From positions 5,820,164 through 5,884,163 of the forward strand of contig ML680053.1 in assembly GCA_007922225.1 (NCBI GenBank): DNA of 64,000 nt. The letters are read 5' to 3'. Position numbers and translations under genes: made by a program. The notes under the pieces were generated by a model. The model made no database searches, had not been told where the DNA came from, and saw nothing but the letters and a program-made list of their open reading frames with translations. The stretch is from Emydura subglobosa. Taxonomy: Eukaryota > Chordata > Testudines > Chelidae. Within the stretch, counting starts at the first letter, position 1. Each line of letters starts with the position of its first letter. Below, one piece after another: positions 22,263 through 33,413 of the stretch.

Positions 22263-22654
22263 TTGCCTCCAAACCCCAGAAGGAGGTTAGCTATGTGATA
22301 GGGAGAGAAATCATTGCCCTGCCTTTGTCTTCGAAATGCAGCCACCGCTTTCCAGCATTGCTAGCTCCCGCACAGCTCCACTGTAGCAGCAACAGCACTG
22401 GAGTAGACAGGCTCCAGGTGGCCATTGGTGTTCAAAGCATCTTGACACATGTCCCTGCTCTGGGCAGAATTAAATGGCATGGTATGACGTTTAATGGTGG
22501 CCCTGGGAGGCCCATCTACACTAATGCTGTTGCAACCACAAGTGGAGCTGCATGGGCGTTAGCAACGGTGGGAAATATTTGCTGAAAAACCCAAGTCAAG
22601 ACACATTCACAATGTGTTTGATATCTTTAAAAGTGCTTTGCACATGTTAAATTA

Positions 22655-22952
22655 CAGTATTGCCAAGCCCAAGAACTTAACAATGATGAGTCTGGCCCCA
22701 AAACATCATGAGATTGGCTCAAAAAAAAATCAAAAGTTTTTTTAATTAAAAAAACCTTATATTGGGGCTTTTTATTTGTCTTCTGGCATTGACGCCTCCA
22801 GGGCTCATGCTTTCAAGCTTTTCTCTGCAGCCCTGAGGGCTAGAAACTATATTATATTTTTAAAGGAAAGCTGAGATTCTCACATAATCACTTGATTCCA
22901 GGAACTGGAGCTTTAAGAAAAAAACCATGTATTGTGCCAAGTGGCAACACTG
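22655..22952. mobile_element. MITE with 'cagtattgcca' / 'tggcaacactg' ends
   Basis: Left end 'cagtattgccaagccc' and right end 'aagtggcaacactg' are inverted ends of the familiar 'cagtgttgccaac' element of turtles and other sauropsids. The interior 'caaaacatcatgagattggc', 'ggctcatgctttcaagcttt' and 'gggctagaaac' are in the expected order. No transposase frame; no clear duplication. Confidence 0.82.
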
Positions 22953-23299
22953 CAACCTGCAGCACCCTTCGCTGCCAATCCAGAGGCGGCTGCATTTTAA
23001 TTAAAGTGTTTTTGTCGAGTTTGTTGTGATAAAAGGTCCATAAAGATGAAAATATTATCATCAATGGCAAATTGTCTTGTAAGCTGTAACATTCTCTACC
23101 TTTAAGGCTGTCCTGGAGAACACAAACCCATGGCAATGGAACAACACTTCAGGGAATTTCACTGCCCTAAATGAACTGGACAATGCATGGCCCTCAACAG
23201 CCTGCAAATTAAACTGTCGCCAAACTAAACATTTTGCTACCTTAGGCAACCACCTGCCCACCCCGTCAGACACAACCAGCCCTGCAGACACAACAGTCC

Positions 23300-23376
23300 G
23301 GATAAAGGTCAGATTCTCCTCTGTTACACTGGCATAAGAGGTAATAACTCTATTGACCTCAGTGGAGTTATTCAAG
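23300..23376. repeat. 'ctgttacactggcataag' dispersed repeat
   Basis: 'gttacactggcataagagg' and 'acctcagtggagttattc' form a short copy of the dispersed 'tacactggtgtaa..caatggagtt' unit. Confidence 0.5.
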
Positions 23377-24279
23377 ATTTAAAGTTTAGCCAAGAAGCTA
23401 GACAGCTGCAGTACAGCACCCTACACGGACCAAGCGGTGAAGCTGCTCCTGGGAGGGGCTGAGCACTGTAAACTCAGCTTCTTTCAATGCCCAGATAATA
23501 CAACACCTTAAGAGTCTGCAGCTTTCTACCTGAGTGTTCTCCATGACATAAGGCTGTTTGTCACTTTCAGTATGACAGCTGACCCGCATAGACCAACAAT
23601 GTAACTCAGAGCACAGGACAAGGCAAGGTGGGTAAGCAGAGAGGGAAAGTGTTTGTGAATGTTTTGACAAATTAGAAATCATGGCCAAGAGATGCCCTGC
23701 TTTTCCCAGTCAAGGTTATCTAAAAGACTGATGTTCATTTACATCACATCACCGCTGCCTGGCATTAACACAAGAACTAGGTTATGACCACGAAGCCATG
23801 TTAGGAGTGCCAGTATTAGGATGTATGGGGCCTAAATGTCTCTTTTTTGCTGGTCTTGCTCCTTTCACTGCTTCCTCTCTGTTCGCTAGGTGTGCTGAGG
23901 ATTGGTCAATTAAACAATGCTTACCAAAGGGGCAGGCTTGTGGGAACTTTCTCCAGAGCCCTAGAGCAGAGAACATTTAGAAAATTGTGGAACGTCTGCA
24001 TACAGAAAATGGAGCAAAGCTTTGCATCTGGCCCTTATTTCTATGAAGCTTCAGACCAAAAACCTGGACTCAAGTCTCCCATACTTAGACAAAGATCAGA
24101 TCTGGACCCATGTGCATTAAAAATACCTGTATACGCATAGCTGGGAGCTACCAGATGAAGAGAGTGTAAAAAGGCGACTGGGGACAGATTTCCCCATCAG
24201 AAATGCCTCAGATGGTTATGTGGTGCTAATGATAGGATAATTCAGAAATATTCCAAACCTGACACGATAACATGCCGGC
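23377..24279. other. No feature recognised
   Basis: Non-coding. The 97- and 96-codon frames (23398-23688 reverse, 23847-24140 forward) have no recognisable domain. Confidence 0.4.
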
Positions 24280-24800
24280 TACGATTGCCATTTAGTGTGT
24301 GTTATCAGGTTTTTCATTGCTTTTTGTTCAGTACAATGGATTCCTGGTTTGCATTCATTACTGCCATTACATGCTCGATTTTAATAGAAGGGTGCTTGCA
24401 GCTGTCACGATGGGCTTAAAATACATTCTTTATGTCAAACGGCACAGCAGACATTTCCTCCTCGGGGCACTGACAGGTCACCTCCCAAAACCAATTAGCT
24501 AATTGCCTAATATTACTCCCCGAGGAGCAAGAGAAACGACTGACTTGGGAATGAACTCTGTCCATAGAAAAGGCATCGTCTCGCGCTCTTTTTTTTTTTA
24601 AAGCCCTAATTTAATCTGTATAACGACTTCCAACAAATGAAGCAGTGTGCCTGCCACTTTATGGCACATCGAATCTTTGCCAGTGTATTTTATTTTTATT
24701 TTATTTTATTAAAAGAAAGAGGAACAAAAACGGAGTGTTTGCACGTACAGGCAACTTACTGTAGCCAGAGGAGAAAAGTGAAAGGTTATTATTAATTGTT
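24280..24800. promoter_or_regulatory. Candidate conserved non-coding element with homeodomain palindrome
   Basis: Repeat-free block. A perfect 12-bp palindrome aattagctaatt (about 24493-24504), the classical paired homeodomain arrangement, sits between 10-bp inverted arms ctcctcgggg (24458-24467) and ccccgaggag (24518-24527). A 'ttttattttatttta' run follows at 24687-24711. It is unusual in its lack of repeats, but conservation cannot be checked here. Confidence 0.4.
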
Positions 24801-25729
24801 AGGTCATTCTAGGTTTCTATTCCCAGCTCGGCCCATTTCCTTGTGGGCTCACAGCAGTTAAAGGTCAAGGACCCGATTCAGCAAAGCACTTACTTAAGTC
24901 CATCTGTACTGCACTGACTATGTAAAAAGGGCGTCTCCCGCAGCAGAACTGCTCCTGTTGTGAATGCTGAGTCATACCTGAAGATTTTAGAGGTCATAAT
25001 AAGGTCCTACTGATTTTCATCTCTGTTAGCCCTGCAGAGCCAATACAGTGGAGAGAGAGAAGGAATTGATTCTATCCTGCATGTCCAGTGAAAGTGATGT
25101 GGTCCCCTGAAGGCATTTTGCATGCCCAGTCTGGTCATCTAACCCTAGGAAACGGTGGCGAGAGCATGCGGGATATGTGTGCAGATATGGCATGGGATGT
25201 GGTAAAATGGACAGAAAAGCCCGTTTCACTTGATTGCAACAGATGGCATCAGCGTAGTAGGAGCTACATGGCTCCTGACAATCCAGTCGCAGAGGCACAA
25301 GACGCTGGGCCTGTCTGGGTGTAGCTCCACTGATTCCTTAGGCAGCTCCACCAGGGAATGAGTTTGTTACCTTCTGCTTCCTCCGTCTGCTCTCAAGGGG
25401 AGGTCGCTCCTGACCCGACGCAAAGGGAGAGCTGCGGTTCATCTTGCACTGAGAGGAAGTCGCTTGGTCAGGACCACGGCCCAGTCTCACTCAAGAGCCA
25501 GCGGCAAGAGTCATGGCCCTGGGGGCCACGCCTACTCCTCTCTTTGCCTCACTCACCTGCAACAAACAGCCTCCATCCAAACGCAGCCTGGGGTCGCTCA
25601 GATGAAAGCCGCCGAAACGAATGGCAGCAAACAGGCACGACTGCGGCGGGGCCCAGTCCTTCACACTGGGATTTGCTTTACATGACGTTCCTGGTGCCTG
25701 GATACCACAGTGATGGGCACCCTATGAAT
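24801..25729. other. No feature recognised
   Basis: Non-coding. The frames at 25026-25324 and 25358-25753 overlap on both strands and lack domains. Confidence 0.4.
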
Positions 25730-25865
25730 ACCCCCTCCAACAGCAGGGTTTAGCGGATAGAGCACCAAACATAACTTGTACGTCTGGGTTTAGTCCCAGC
25801 TGTCACTGCCTCACTGCGTGCCCATGGGCAAAACACAAACTTCTCCAAGTCTCAGTTTCCCTGTC
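25730..25865 (+). repeat. SINE copy, 5' half
   Basis: 'gtttagcggatagagcacc', 'cgtctgggtttagtcccagc', 'gcccatgggcaaaacac' and 'tctcagtttccctgtcagg' run in SINE order. Confidence 0.75.
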
Positions 25866-26059
25866 AGGAAAAACCTCCAGCCCCAGAGGGCAGATTGTAC
25901 CTCTCTCCATCACTCCCTGCATCTCCAAGCTGCCAGCTCCCTGTCAGTGGCCTGACTTCAAGATGCAGCCCACTTCCTCCCCTGACATTTCCCAGCTTGA
26001 GGGAGGGATCAAGAGCTGGTGAACTGGGGAGACGGGACAAGACAGGAGGGCAGGGAGCT

Positions 26060-26285
26060 TATGGTCCAGTGGTTACGGTACTAATCTGGGACTCCAGAGA
26101 CCCTATAAAATCTGCCACCAGCTTCCTGCATGATGTTGGGCAAGTCACGCGCTCTGTCCGTGGCTCAGTTTCTCATGTGTAAAATATCTGCACCTCCTAG
26201 GGATGCTGTGAAGATCCACACCTGAAAAAGGGTGATGTGCTCGGATACTACAGTAATGGTGGCCATATAAGTACTTTAGGTAGCG
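26060..26285 (+). repeat. SINE copy, near full length
   Basis: Head 'ggtccagtggttacggtac', 'gacaccagcttcctgc'-type core, 'ggcaagtcacgcgctctg', 'ggctcagtttctcatgtgt' and tail 'gtgctcggatactacagtaa' then 'ggccatataagtact', as in the canonical SINE. Confidence 0.85.
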
Positions 26286-26299
26286 CCTGGGTAGTTTGG

Positions 26300-26398
26300 G
26301 GCATGCTTCTTTTAGGACCATAGGGCTGGAGGGGACCTCCTGGGTCGTGTTCAGTCCTCTGCGATCACGGGTGACCCCCTCCTGCAATCCCTTCTGTA
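26300..26398 (-). mobile_element. CR1 fragment, reverse orientation
   Basis: 'accatagggctggaggggac' then 'ctcctgggtcgtgttcagtc' followed by 'ccccctcctgcaatccc' recall the reversed CR1 end. Confidence 0.65.
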
Positions 26399-26455
26399 GG
26401 TTAAGTGCTGACAAGAGGGCTTTTTTTAAAAACGGGCAGTCATCATGCACCCTAA

Positions 26456-26526
26456 GGACCTGATCCAAAGCCCATTGAAGTCTATGGAAAGGTTCCATCC
26501 GACTTCAGGGGGTTTGGATCAGGCCG
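26456..26526. repeat. Foldback repeat 'cctgatccaaa...tttggatcagg'
   Basis: Left arm 'ggacctgatccaaagcccat' (then tgaagtc) and right arm 'gacttcagggggtttggatc' (then aggccg) pair at about 22 of 26 positions around an 18-base loop. Similar halves recur at 29.75, 43.6 and 55.57 kb. Confidence 0.7.
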
Positions 26527-27450
26527 TAAGGGGGCTGTGTCTGTAAGCAGCCCTGTATTCACACCCCACATGCAATGATGTTTGCACACAATACACCTTG
26601 CAAGGGATCATGTGAAAACCAGGAGCATGCTGGTCAGTAGCTTTGTAAAATACATGTGGTAACCTTATATGTGAAGCTATGAATTCCCTCTCTGTAATGC
26701 TACTAGAACAGCCTAGGCAAAGGTGATAGGTCTGTCCCAGGCAAAGAAATGTGGGTTTACTTCAATTTACTTATTGGCCCAGAAACCTGCCTTTCCCCCC
26801 ATGACACAGCACCTCCCAGTGGCCACAAAAAAGCCCTAGGAGGGTAGCCAGTTGGCTGACAGTGGAAAGTTTGGTATTAGCCCAGGTTCCTAAGGATTAA
26901 ATGTATTAATAAAAGGAACCTGCTTTGACATATCACTATCAATGTCTCCTTTTTTCTTTGGAAAATGCTAGGTCACAATTTAGCAGAAGTCCAGGAGAGA
27001 GGTTGCTTAGGAACTAAATTACTTCTCATTCTTAGACAGTGATTATAGGTAGTGGTGAGGTCAGCATGGGATCATTAGATGGGAATCCAAGACTTTGGGA
27101 GACTAGCTGTGTTATGTTACATGTGGGTACCTGGCTATGGAATCATTTGAAATAGATTTTTCTGGTTCTGCTAGTACCTCAGTTTTTAGCGGGGAAGCCC
27201 AAGTATATGATCCTTCCTTGAAGAAAAAAGTATTGTAAAGCAAACTTGGGGGGAAAAAATACAGGCAAGAAAATATTTAAGGGTCTCTCAGGGTTATAAA
27301 TGAGATCTGATGCCTTTTTTCACAGCTTCAGGGTTAAACTCATCAAGTTTGGGGTGAGGAAGGAAATTTTATAAGGCTAAATTGCACTTATAAGGAACCA
27401 GGATCCCAAAACATTTTATGAACATAAATGACAAGATGTGTGAGAATTTG
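26527..27450. other. No gene recognised
   Basis: Non-coding. 'gcaaagaaatgtgggtttac' to 'cagcacctcccagtggcc' (about 26.74-26.83 kb) resembles a turtle retroelement part, but I cannot place it. Confidence 0.4.
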
Positions 27451-27474
27451 ATTAATATAAGTTGGCCAGGAAAT

Positions 27475-27600
27475 GCTTTTTTCTTCTGTGAAAAATTTCA
27501 ATGAGGAATGAAAAATATTTTTGTTTTCATTGAGTTTTTCTTTGGACGGTTTTTGGTTTTGTAAAACTGGTAAAATTTCAGCCCAAAACAAAAAACAATG
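27475..27600. repeat. A/T quasi-palindromic repeat
   Basis: 'gtgaaaaatttcaatgagg', 'ttttgttttcattgagttt' and 'ggtaaaatttcagcccaaa', same family as 7274-7352. Confidence 0.55.
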
Positions 27601-27682
27601 TAACTAAAGTTGGACAATTCCTGCAGAAGTTTCTCTTTTGATGTACAAGCCATGTTTCATAAAAAAAAATTAACCAACTCTA

Positions 27683-27825
27683 ATAATTATCCACATTTTA
27701 GAGATAGGGAAACTGAGGCACAGATTGCTTACATGAGTTATGCAAGGACACACAACTGGTGAGTGGCGAAGTAAGCCACAGAAGTCTGGATTCCCATCCC
27801 CTTGCCATAACCACGATCTGTCCAG
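27683..27825 (-). repeat. MIR-like SINE, reverse orientation
   Basis: 'cacattttagagatagggaa' followed by 'actgaggcacagattgctt', 'aaggacacacaactggtgag' and 'gaagtctggattcccatccc' is the reversed MIR module order. Confidence 0.8.
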
Positions 27826-28119
27826 AGTGTATCAGGAGCAACTTGCATAAGCAACGTCTGAAACAGTGAACAGGTAACATCTGTTAGGATCAGATAGGAA
27901 TAGTACATGTTCTCCATTCCCTGTGAGCATGTGGAGGGTGGATAGAGATGAGGAGCTCTCAGCCTGTCTTGTCCCATCTTATTCTCTCTTCCTTTTGGAG
28001 AAGTAACTTACCAGCTTGAACAATCTTGAGAAATATGCAAAGGACCAGAAAAGGGAGTTTTTCTCCCTTTTGTTTTGTTTTGTTGTTTCTGTGGCATGCA
28101 TAGAGAAGGCCCTGTGTGT

Positions 28120-28205
28120 AAGAGCCCGGTGGCTCGGTAGCTCAGTGGCAGAGCTTAGCACCAGCAGGGAAAAGACCTGGGGTAGAATCCTGGCCCCCCT
28201 GAAGC
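28120..28205 (+). repeat. tRNA-like SINE head
   Basis: An A-box-like 'tagctcagtggcagagc' at about 28137-28153 and a B-box-like 'gggtagaatcc' at about 28180-28190 give the pol III promoter spacing. The B box deviates (gggtagaatcc against ggttcgaatcc) and the clover-leaf stems do not pair. It is therefore a tRNA-derived SINE or decayed tRNA copy, not a functional tRNA gene. Confidence 0.5.
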
Positions 28206-28640
28206 CTTGGACTCCGTCTCCATGGACAGCTCCCCAGATCTGCAAGGGTTGCGACTGCCGCGGCAGCAGCATCCACTGTTCTTTGGGGTCCCTTTACGTT
28301 GTGGTTGGGATATATGGATCCACTGTTCTCACAGCAGGTGTATTTATTTCTTCCTAAAGATCTCCAGACAGGGAGGTGCCCTGATGTGGCTTTTGCCATG
28401 TTGCTGGAAAACCAGAGGGAGAACATGGAAAGGGCCTGCTATAAAAGAATTTCTGCACAAACCACTCTACATCTTAAAATCCTCTCAGCCATGCTCATTA
28501 CTCAGCAGCAGAGAGGTCAGTGTGGAAAATATTCATCTCCGCTTATAAAGCCTACAGTGGAACAAGTGGCAACATTTCCCTCCCACCCCATCTACTGGGT
28601 AAAGAGCGAAAAAGAGAGACCAGAATAGCTCTCAAAAGGT
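28206..28640. other. No gene recognised
   Basis: Three overlapping forward and reverse frames (about 28.0-28.65 kb) are chance frames without domains. Confidence 0.4.
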
Positions 28641-28644
28641 AAAG

Positions 28645-28754
28645 CGTCTCGTGTGACCGGCATATCACCCTCTCAAAGAGAAGTTGCAGAGATGCTGCAT
28701 ATTCCACACACGGGCTGCCCAAAGAAACTATTTTGTGTTTAGTCACACGAGACG
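28645..28754. repeat. 13-bp perfect inverted repeat with 84-base spacer
   Basis: Arms cgtctcgtgtgac (28645-28657) and gtcacacgagacg (28742-28754) are perfect reverse complements. The CpG content is higher than its surroundings. This could be a small MITE or a conserved hairpin. No duplication is seen outside the arms. Confidence 0.75.
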
Positions 28755-29079
28755 ACATTTATGAGTCAACAGCTTTGTAGTCGTGAAGTAACGATATCTG
28801 TAGAGTAAGCCCGGCTTTTATCTTCCCACTGTGGGTATCATAGACTCTTGGGGAAAGACCTGTTAGAACATATGGGCCACCACGCCCTGCCATTGTAGGA
28901 TTAAATGGCTAAAGCATTACAATTTTCATCACTTTTCTTGGACCCTTCCACACTCTGATCGATAAGGAAATTCTCCTCGATTCTCCTAAATGTGCCCCAC
29001 TCAGAAAGTCATGCCACTGAAATCCAGCATCACTCATGTCTAAATTTCAGAAGCTGTGAGCAGAGCTAGAGCCAACCCT
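28755..29079. other. No feature recognised
   Basis: Non-coding sequence. Confidence 0.4.
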
Positions 29080-29225
29080 CCACCTTTAAAATGGGGATAT
29101 TAGCACTTTCCTGCCTCCTGGCGGAGTTGTGAGGATAAATCCATTAAAAGACTGTGAAGCACTTGGAGATCAACAGATAGAAAGTGCAATGTAAGAGCTA
29201 GGTATTATTATTATTATCATCATCA
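29080..29225 (+). repeat. SINE tail copy with (ATT)n
   Basis: 'aaaatggggatattagcac', 'agttgtgaggataaatcc', 'attaaaagactgtgaagcac' and 'gtattattattattatc' follow the SINE 3' half and microsatellite. Confidence 0.75.
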
Positions 29226-29745
29226 CACAGCATTTCTTTGTAAGGTTATACACAGACGGTCACTTTGCAGGTATAAACACCAGACTGAAGAGGTAACACA
29301 AGGGGGTACACCTAGACATAATGTGATGTGATTCTGGGATGGAAAATCTACAGCGACATCAGGGAAAATCTTCCTAACTGCTGTCGGTGGGATTTTGAAT
29401 TTGGCCTCCTAACTCCCTGAAGCTATTTGAAAATCCCATCCTAGATCTGTTAGACTGGTAAAGTCCCATTACTCGAGACATTTCAACTGAACTGGACGGA
29501 GCTCTAGAAAATACACTGACTGTTCTGTACAAAGCAAGCTGCATCAGCTGACAATGTGCTGGATGACACCCTAATAATGGTCTTTTTCACTCCAGCTTCT
29601 GGGACCAACATCCCATGAACCAGGGTTTTTACTGTCTTAAGTGAGATCAAGGTTTTCAAAAAAAAATAATTCCAGCTAAGAATCAGTTCTCAGACTTACT
29701 CAAAGCAGTTTCTAATGCTGACATTCATGAATGTAGAACCTAGTT
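29226..29745. other. No feature recognised
   Basis: Non-coding; a short 'tttgaaaatcccatcc' repeat lies near 29.43 kb. Confidence 0.4.
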
Positions 29746-29749
29746 CTGC

Positions 29750-29830
29750 ATTTCACACTCAATCATCGCTCCAATTTGATTTCAATGGGAGTTTGGCCTG
29801 AGAAAGAACTGGCGGATCTGGGCCTCACTG
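29750..29830. repeat. Half copy of the 'gatttcaatggg' foldback repeat
   Basis: 'gatttcaatgggagtttggcc' followed by 'ggatctgggcctcac' is one arm of the family at 26.456 kb. Confidence 0.45.
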
Positions 29831-30436
29831 AACAGTACGTTCACTTGTCTCCCATTTCCACATCGATGTTCACAGATCCATTCTTTTATAACAAAAGTCT
29901 TATAAACTGTGTTTGACAACTTAAATAGAGATAAACTTAGTATTTCACACAAATGCACAACTATAAACCCTACAGTTGCGCTGACAAGACTCGCTACCAG
30001 TCACTTTCTTCCATCCTGCAATATTGATCACTTATTGTGGTTGATGCTTTCCTATTCTTCCTCGTCCTCTTCTGTCTTTTCAGTTGCTAGTATCAGTTAA
30101 AGTCTTTCATTTCATGTTCAGGTCCAAACTTCTGGTTTTCTCACGTGTAGATTTGTAACCTGTTTATTAATTGCCCTATCAAAACTGTACACACTACTAA
30201 GCTTCCCATCTGTTTCTCAATTTTCATTTCCATAAATTTTTGGGGGGTACAATTAGCAACTTTCCATCAAATACCTTCTTAGGGAAAAAGATATCACACT
30301 GGACAGGCAAAGAATGTTCAGTATCCATACTTTTGCTTTAGCCGTGACACATGAAAACAGCTTTTAGCCACGGGGAAGAATAAACTAAGAAAGGAGATAA
30401 TTGACCCAAGGGTTGAAAGAGAGATTTTTCTATACT
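29831..30436. other. No feature recognised
   Basis: AT-rich non-coding sequence. Confidence 0.4.
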
Positions 30437-30439
30437 TAG

Positions 30440-30556
30440 CCTGTAACTCTTTGGGACAGAGACTGTCTTTTTGTTCTATGTTCACACAGCACCTAGCACA
30501 ACAGGTCCTAGTTCATGACTGGGGCTCCTTGGGGCTATTGCAATATGAATAACTCG
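30440..30556 (+). repeat. SINE tail copy
   Basis: 'aactctttgggacagagactgtc', 'cacagcacctagcacaac' and 'aggtcctagttcatgactgg' are the + strand SINE tail. Confidence 0.8.
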
Positions 30557-30589
30557 TATATACAGAGACAGTTGCAGGGCTATGTTATT

Positions 30590-30785
30590 ATTAAATCGTT
30601 TGCACTGTGGTAGAGCTCAGAAAGGCCCATTGAGCCCACACACTGCACAAACACACAGTCCATTTAAATAGACAAGGGGTCGAGAGCGCCCAGAGGTGAA
30701 ATGACTTGCCCAATGTCACTGACAGAGCCAGGATTAGAACCCAGGCCCCAGGATTCCTTGTGCTCTACCTACTAGTCCACACTAT
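30590..30785 (-). repeat. SINE copy, reverse orientation
   Basis: 'gaaatgacttgcccaatgtcac', 'agagccaggattagaaccc', 'aggccccaggattccttgtgc' and 'tctacctactagtccacac' are the reversed core and tRNA-like head. Confidence 0.85.
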
Positions 30786-30829
30786 CTCCCAGCTTAGACC
30801 TTGTTGCAAGCGGACATGAAGCCTCGCTT

Positions 30830-30960
30830 AGGCCCGTGTTTTCGAAAAGGGGCCTCAATCCTTGGGGCTCAACTTTAGACACCTTGAAGCTGAGCCCCCT
30901 CGGCTCTCACAGACTTGCTGGAGTTGTGGGGGTTCAGAATCTGTGAGAATCGGGCCTGGG
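30830..30960. repeat. 'gttttcgaaaaggggcctc' dispersed repeat
   Basis: A copy of the small element whose inner part is 'ctcaactttagacacc', seen also near 3.4, 11.65 and 63.05 kb. Confidence 0.45.
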
Positions 30961-31612
30961 GCAGCTCACGTGGAGGTCCCCAGGAAGCGAGGCAGCCAAT
31001 GCTAGAGGTCACAGCTGAGTGGTTTGGCCTAGTAGTCCCTGCATTCTAAGGCTCGGGGTGTTTAGTGCGATGATGTAGCAGTAGGCTCCATCACGGCCAA
31101 TAACACATGGCTAGGGCCAGGAAACAGACAGACAAGTGCAGCAATAACCATAAACCTGCTCAGATCACTATCTGATCCGCTCGTTTGTAATGAGATCGGA
31201 TCAGTGGCCTAGTCTGCGGCTGCGTTGTAATTTATGGTTTGACTTAAAACACACAAATAACTAATCAAACAGTGCAGGACAGGCCCGAGGCGTGGATGAC
31301 ACAGCTGAGGACACGGCAACTATAGAGCCAGAGATCGGGACACGTGCTTAAGTGTCATTGACTTCAAAGTTAAGTGCTTTGCTGAGCTGCGGCCCAAGTT
31401 ATTTGTCCCAAAGTCCTCAAAGAATTTACATTACACCAGGAACACTACTAATTCAAAAGGGGAGAGCGCATGCGGGACTGGGATGTGCACTGGAGGTAAT
31501 TAAATTACCTTTGTCACCTGCATACCATGCGGAGGAGCACATTAGAAATGCAGACAGACATTATTATTGCATATAATTTGTATATCGTACCTGTAGTTAC
31601 AGTAGTGTCTGA
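30961..31612. other. No feature recognised
   Basis: Non-coding; frames here are short and without domains. Confidence 0.4.
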
Positions 31613-31614
31613 AA

Positions 31615-31735
31615 ACCCCAATCAGGGATCAAGGCCCCATTGTGCTTAGTGCTGTAGAGAGAAGAATTATGGGACCCTACAGACAGAGAGGAAAGCTACA
31701 GACCCTGCCCCCAGCAGTTTACAGTCTAGGTGAGA
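31615..31735 (-). repeat. SINE tail, reverse orientation
   Basis: 'aggccccattgtgcttagtg', 'acagaccctgcccccagcag' and 'tttacagtctaggtgag' are the reversed tail. Confidence 0.75.
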
Positions 31736-33160
31736 TGGATACAATTCCAGCGTAATTCTGGGAGAAGGTTCTAACCAAACTCAGAATCCAGCTCCGAACA
31801 CCCCGAAGGCAGCTCTTTAACAAAGGTACCAGAGGACGGATTTGAGTGAGACCTAGGAAAGGGCTTTTGACTGTTGTGCAAAATTTCAATGGAATTTCTG
31901 TGCTCTGATTTCACTCCTTGTGCCTACATGGATTTTTTTAGGACGCCAAGTTGTGGCATCTGAATCATGGAGCTTGACAGTCAGTAAATCCTCAAAAGGA
32001 ATCCATCCAGGCTGCAGGATGGGAAAAGCCAGCTACCGATCTGCCAATAGATAAGGATCTTCAGGAGTCAGAGTGCGATTTTGCCACATGACATTGGATT
32101 TTTCCGATGCATGGAGCACTGGAGAACGTGACAGCACGGAAGTGGAGTCCTCTGCCTCCAGAACAGGTACAGCATGGGTACCAGCACAGTCCACACTTCT
32201 GCCACCATGCACTGCACTCACTCATTCAGCCACTGCAACAATGCAAGTCACCCAGGAATGTCATCTCAAGGCTTTCTCAGAAGCCCCCTGGTTGTTTCTT
32301 GCCTCTGCAAAGCCTCAGTCCTGCCCTGGAGTGACAACCTCGAGGAGTGAGGAAGTTTGTCTCCATCTCTGTTCAGTCTTAGGGTTTCTCCACTGACCCT
32401 GCCCAGGGCAGTTAATTCCAGCTGCGGTGGAGCCTGTATGATGTGTCCTCGTGGAATTGCACTGAGCCCACTGATTATTTCCCCCTGCCTGGTGGGTGGA
32501 GACATGGGCTGGACCCAGAGACTTAAAGAGCTCCATGTGTTCCCATTGCAATCCTAGGGACTCAGTCAGCATGGCTTTCACACAGTGACGCCGTGTATTC
32601 AGAGCCCAGCCACTCCGGGATGAGTAAGAAGGGCCATAAGGGGTGAAATCACTGCCTTACATCAGCTGAACTTCAGGGCTGTTTGAAAGCACAGGAATTT
32701 GCATGGCTGCCAGGAGAGAAGCAGAAGGCGCTCCTGTGTTCTCAAGGCTCCGCTGGGGCCCACTCATTGCTTCTTGCCTATGCAGGCGCTGAAGTTCTGA
32801 AGCAGGGGAAAAGGGCTTTGGATAAGACGGATAAAGGGAAGGAATCACCCCGCCCGAGCGAGTGAGCCAGAGCCCTGAATGGAGAGGGAGTCTCATTGCA
32901 GAATCACTCACACTGCTTTGTGCGTGCGAGATGGAAGGAGAAGGCCAGGCACTTTTGGGGGTAACCACCCTCTCCCCTGGCTTCTTCTAACACTTGCCTT
33001 GGGCCAGTCTCCTGCCTCTGGCTTCAATTTAGCATCACCTTCTGGCCACAACAAATATTCCTGCTCTTTGTTTTTCCTGGCCATGGTGGTCTCGTGGGTC
33101 AGCTTCTCCCGTCAACTCCCATTGTGTTAACTTCTCCCATCAACTTGCTCCGGGCCCAGA
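31736..33160. other. No gene or clear repeat recognised
   Basis: Dense overlapping frames on both strands (60-107 codons) between 32.03 and 33.13 kb, none with a domain or consistent frame. Non-coding by all I can see. Confidence 0.4.
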
Positions 33161-33162
33161 AG

Positions 33163-33413
33163 GTACGTCTACACTGCGAGCCTCAGACCCCAGTTCTACA
33201 GACTCAGGCGCGCACTATGGCACTAGAAATGGTGGTGCGGCTGTTGTGACTCAGGCCCTGAAACTCCCCCCCTTCCCTGAGCATCAGAGCCCAAGCTGCA
33301 GCCTGAGCGAGAACGTCTTCATTGCTATTTTGAGTGCCGTAGCGTGAGCCCAACACTGTGGACTCGGGCTCTGAGACATGCTGCAGCGGGGTTTTGTTTT
33401 TTTAAAAATGTAG
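33163..33413. mobile_element. hAT-type MITE with 'ggtacgtctacactgcg' end
   Basis: The left end 'aggtacgtctacactgcgag' and the interior ('gagcccaagctgcagcc', 'gagcgagaacgtcttcattg', 'actcgggctctgag') match a high-copy turtle element whose ends read gtctacactgcaatt. The right end is decayed ('aaatgtagatgtatg'). Confidence 0.7.

Noticed and set aside
25358..25753. 131-codon forward frame
   Set aside because: Shadowed by another forward frame, no domain; ends in a SINE.
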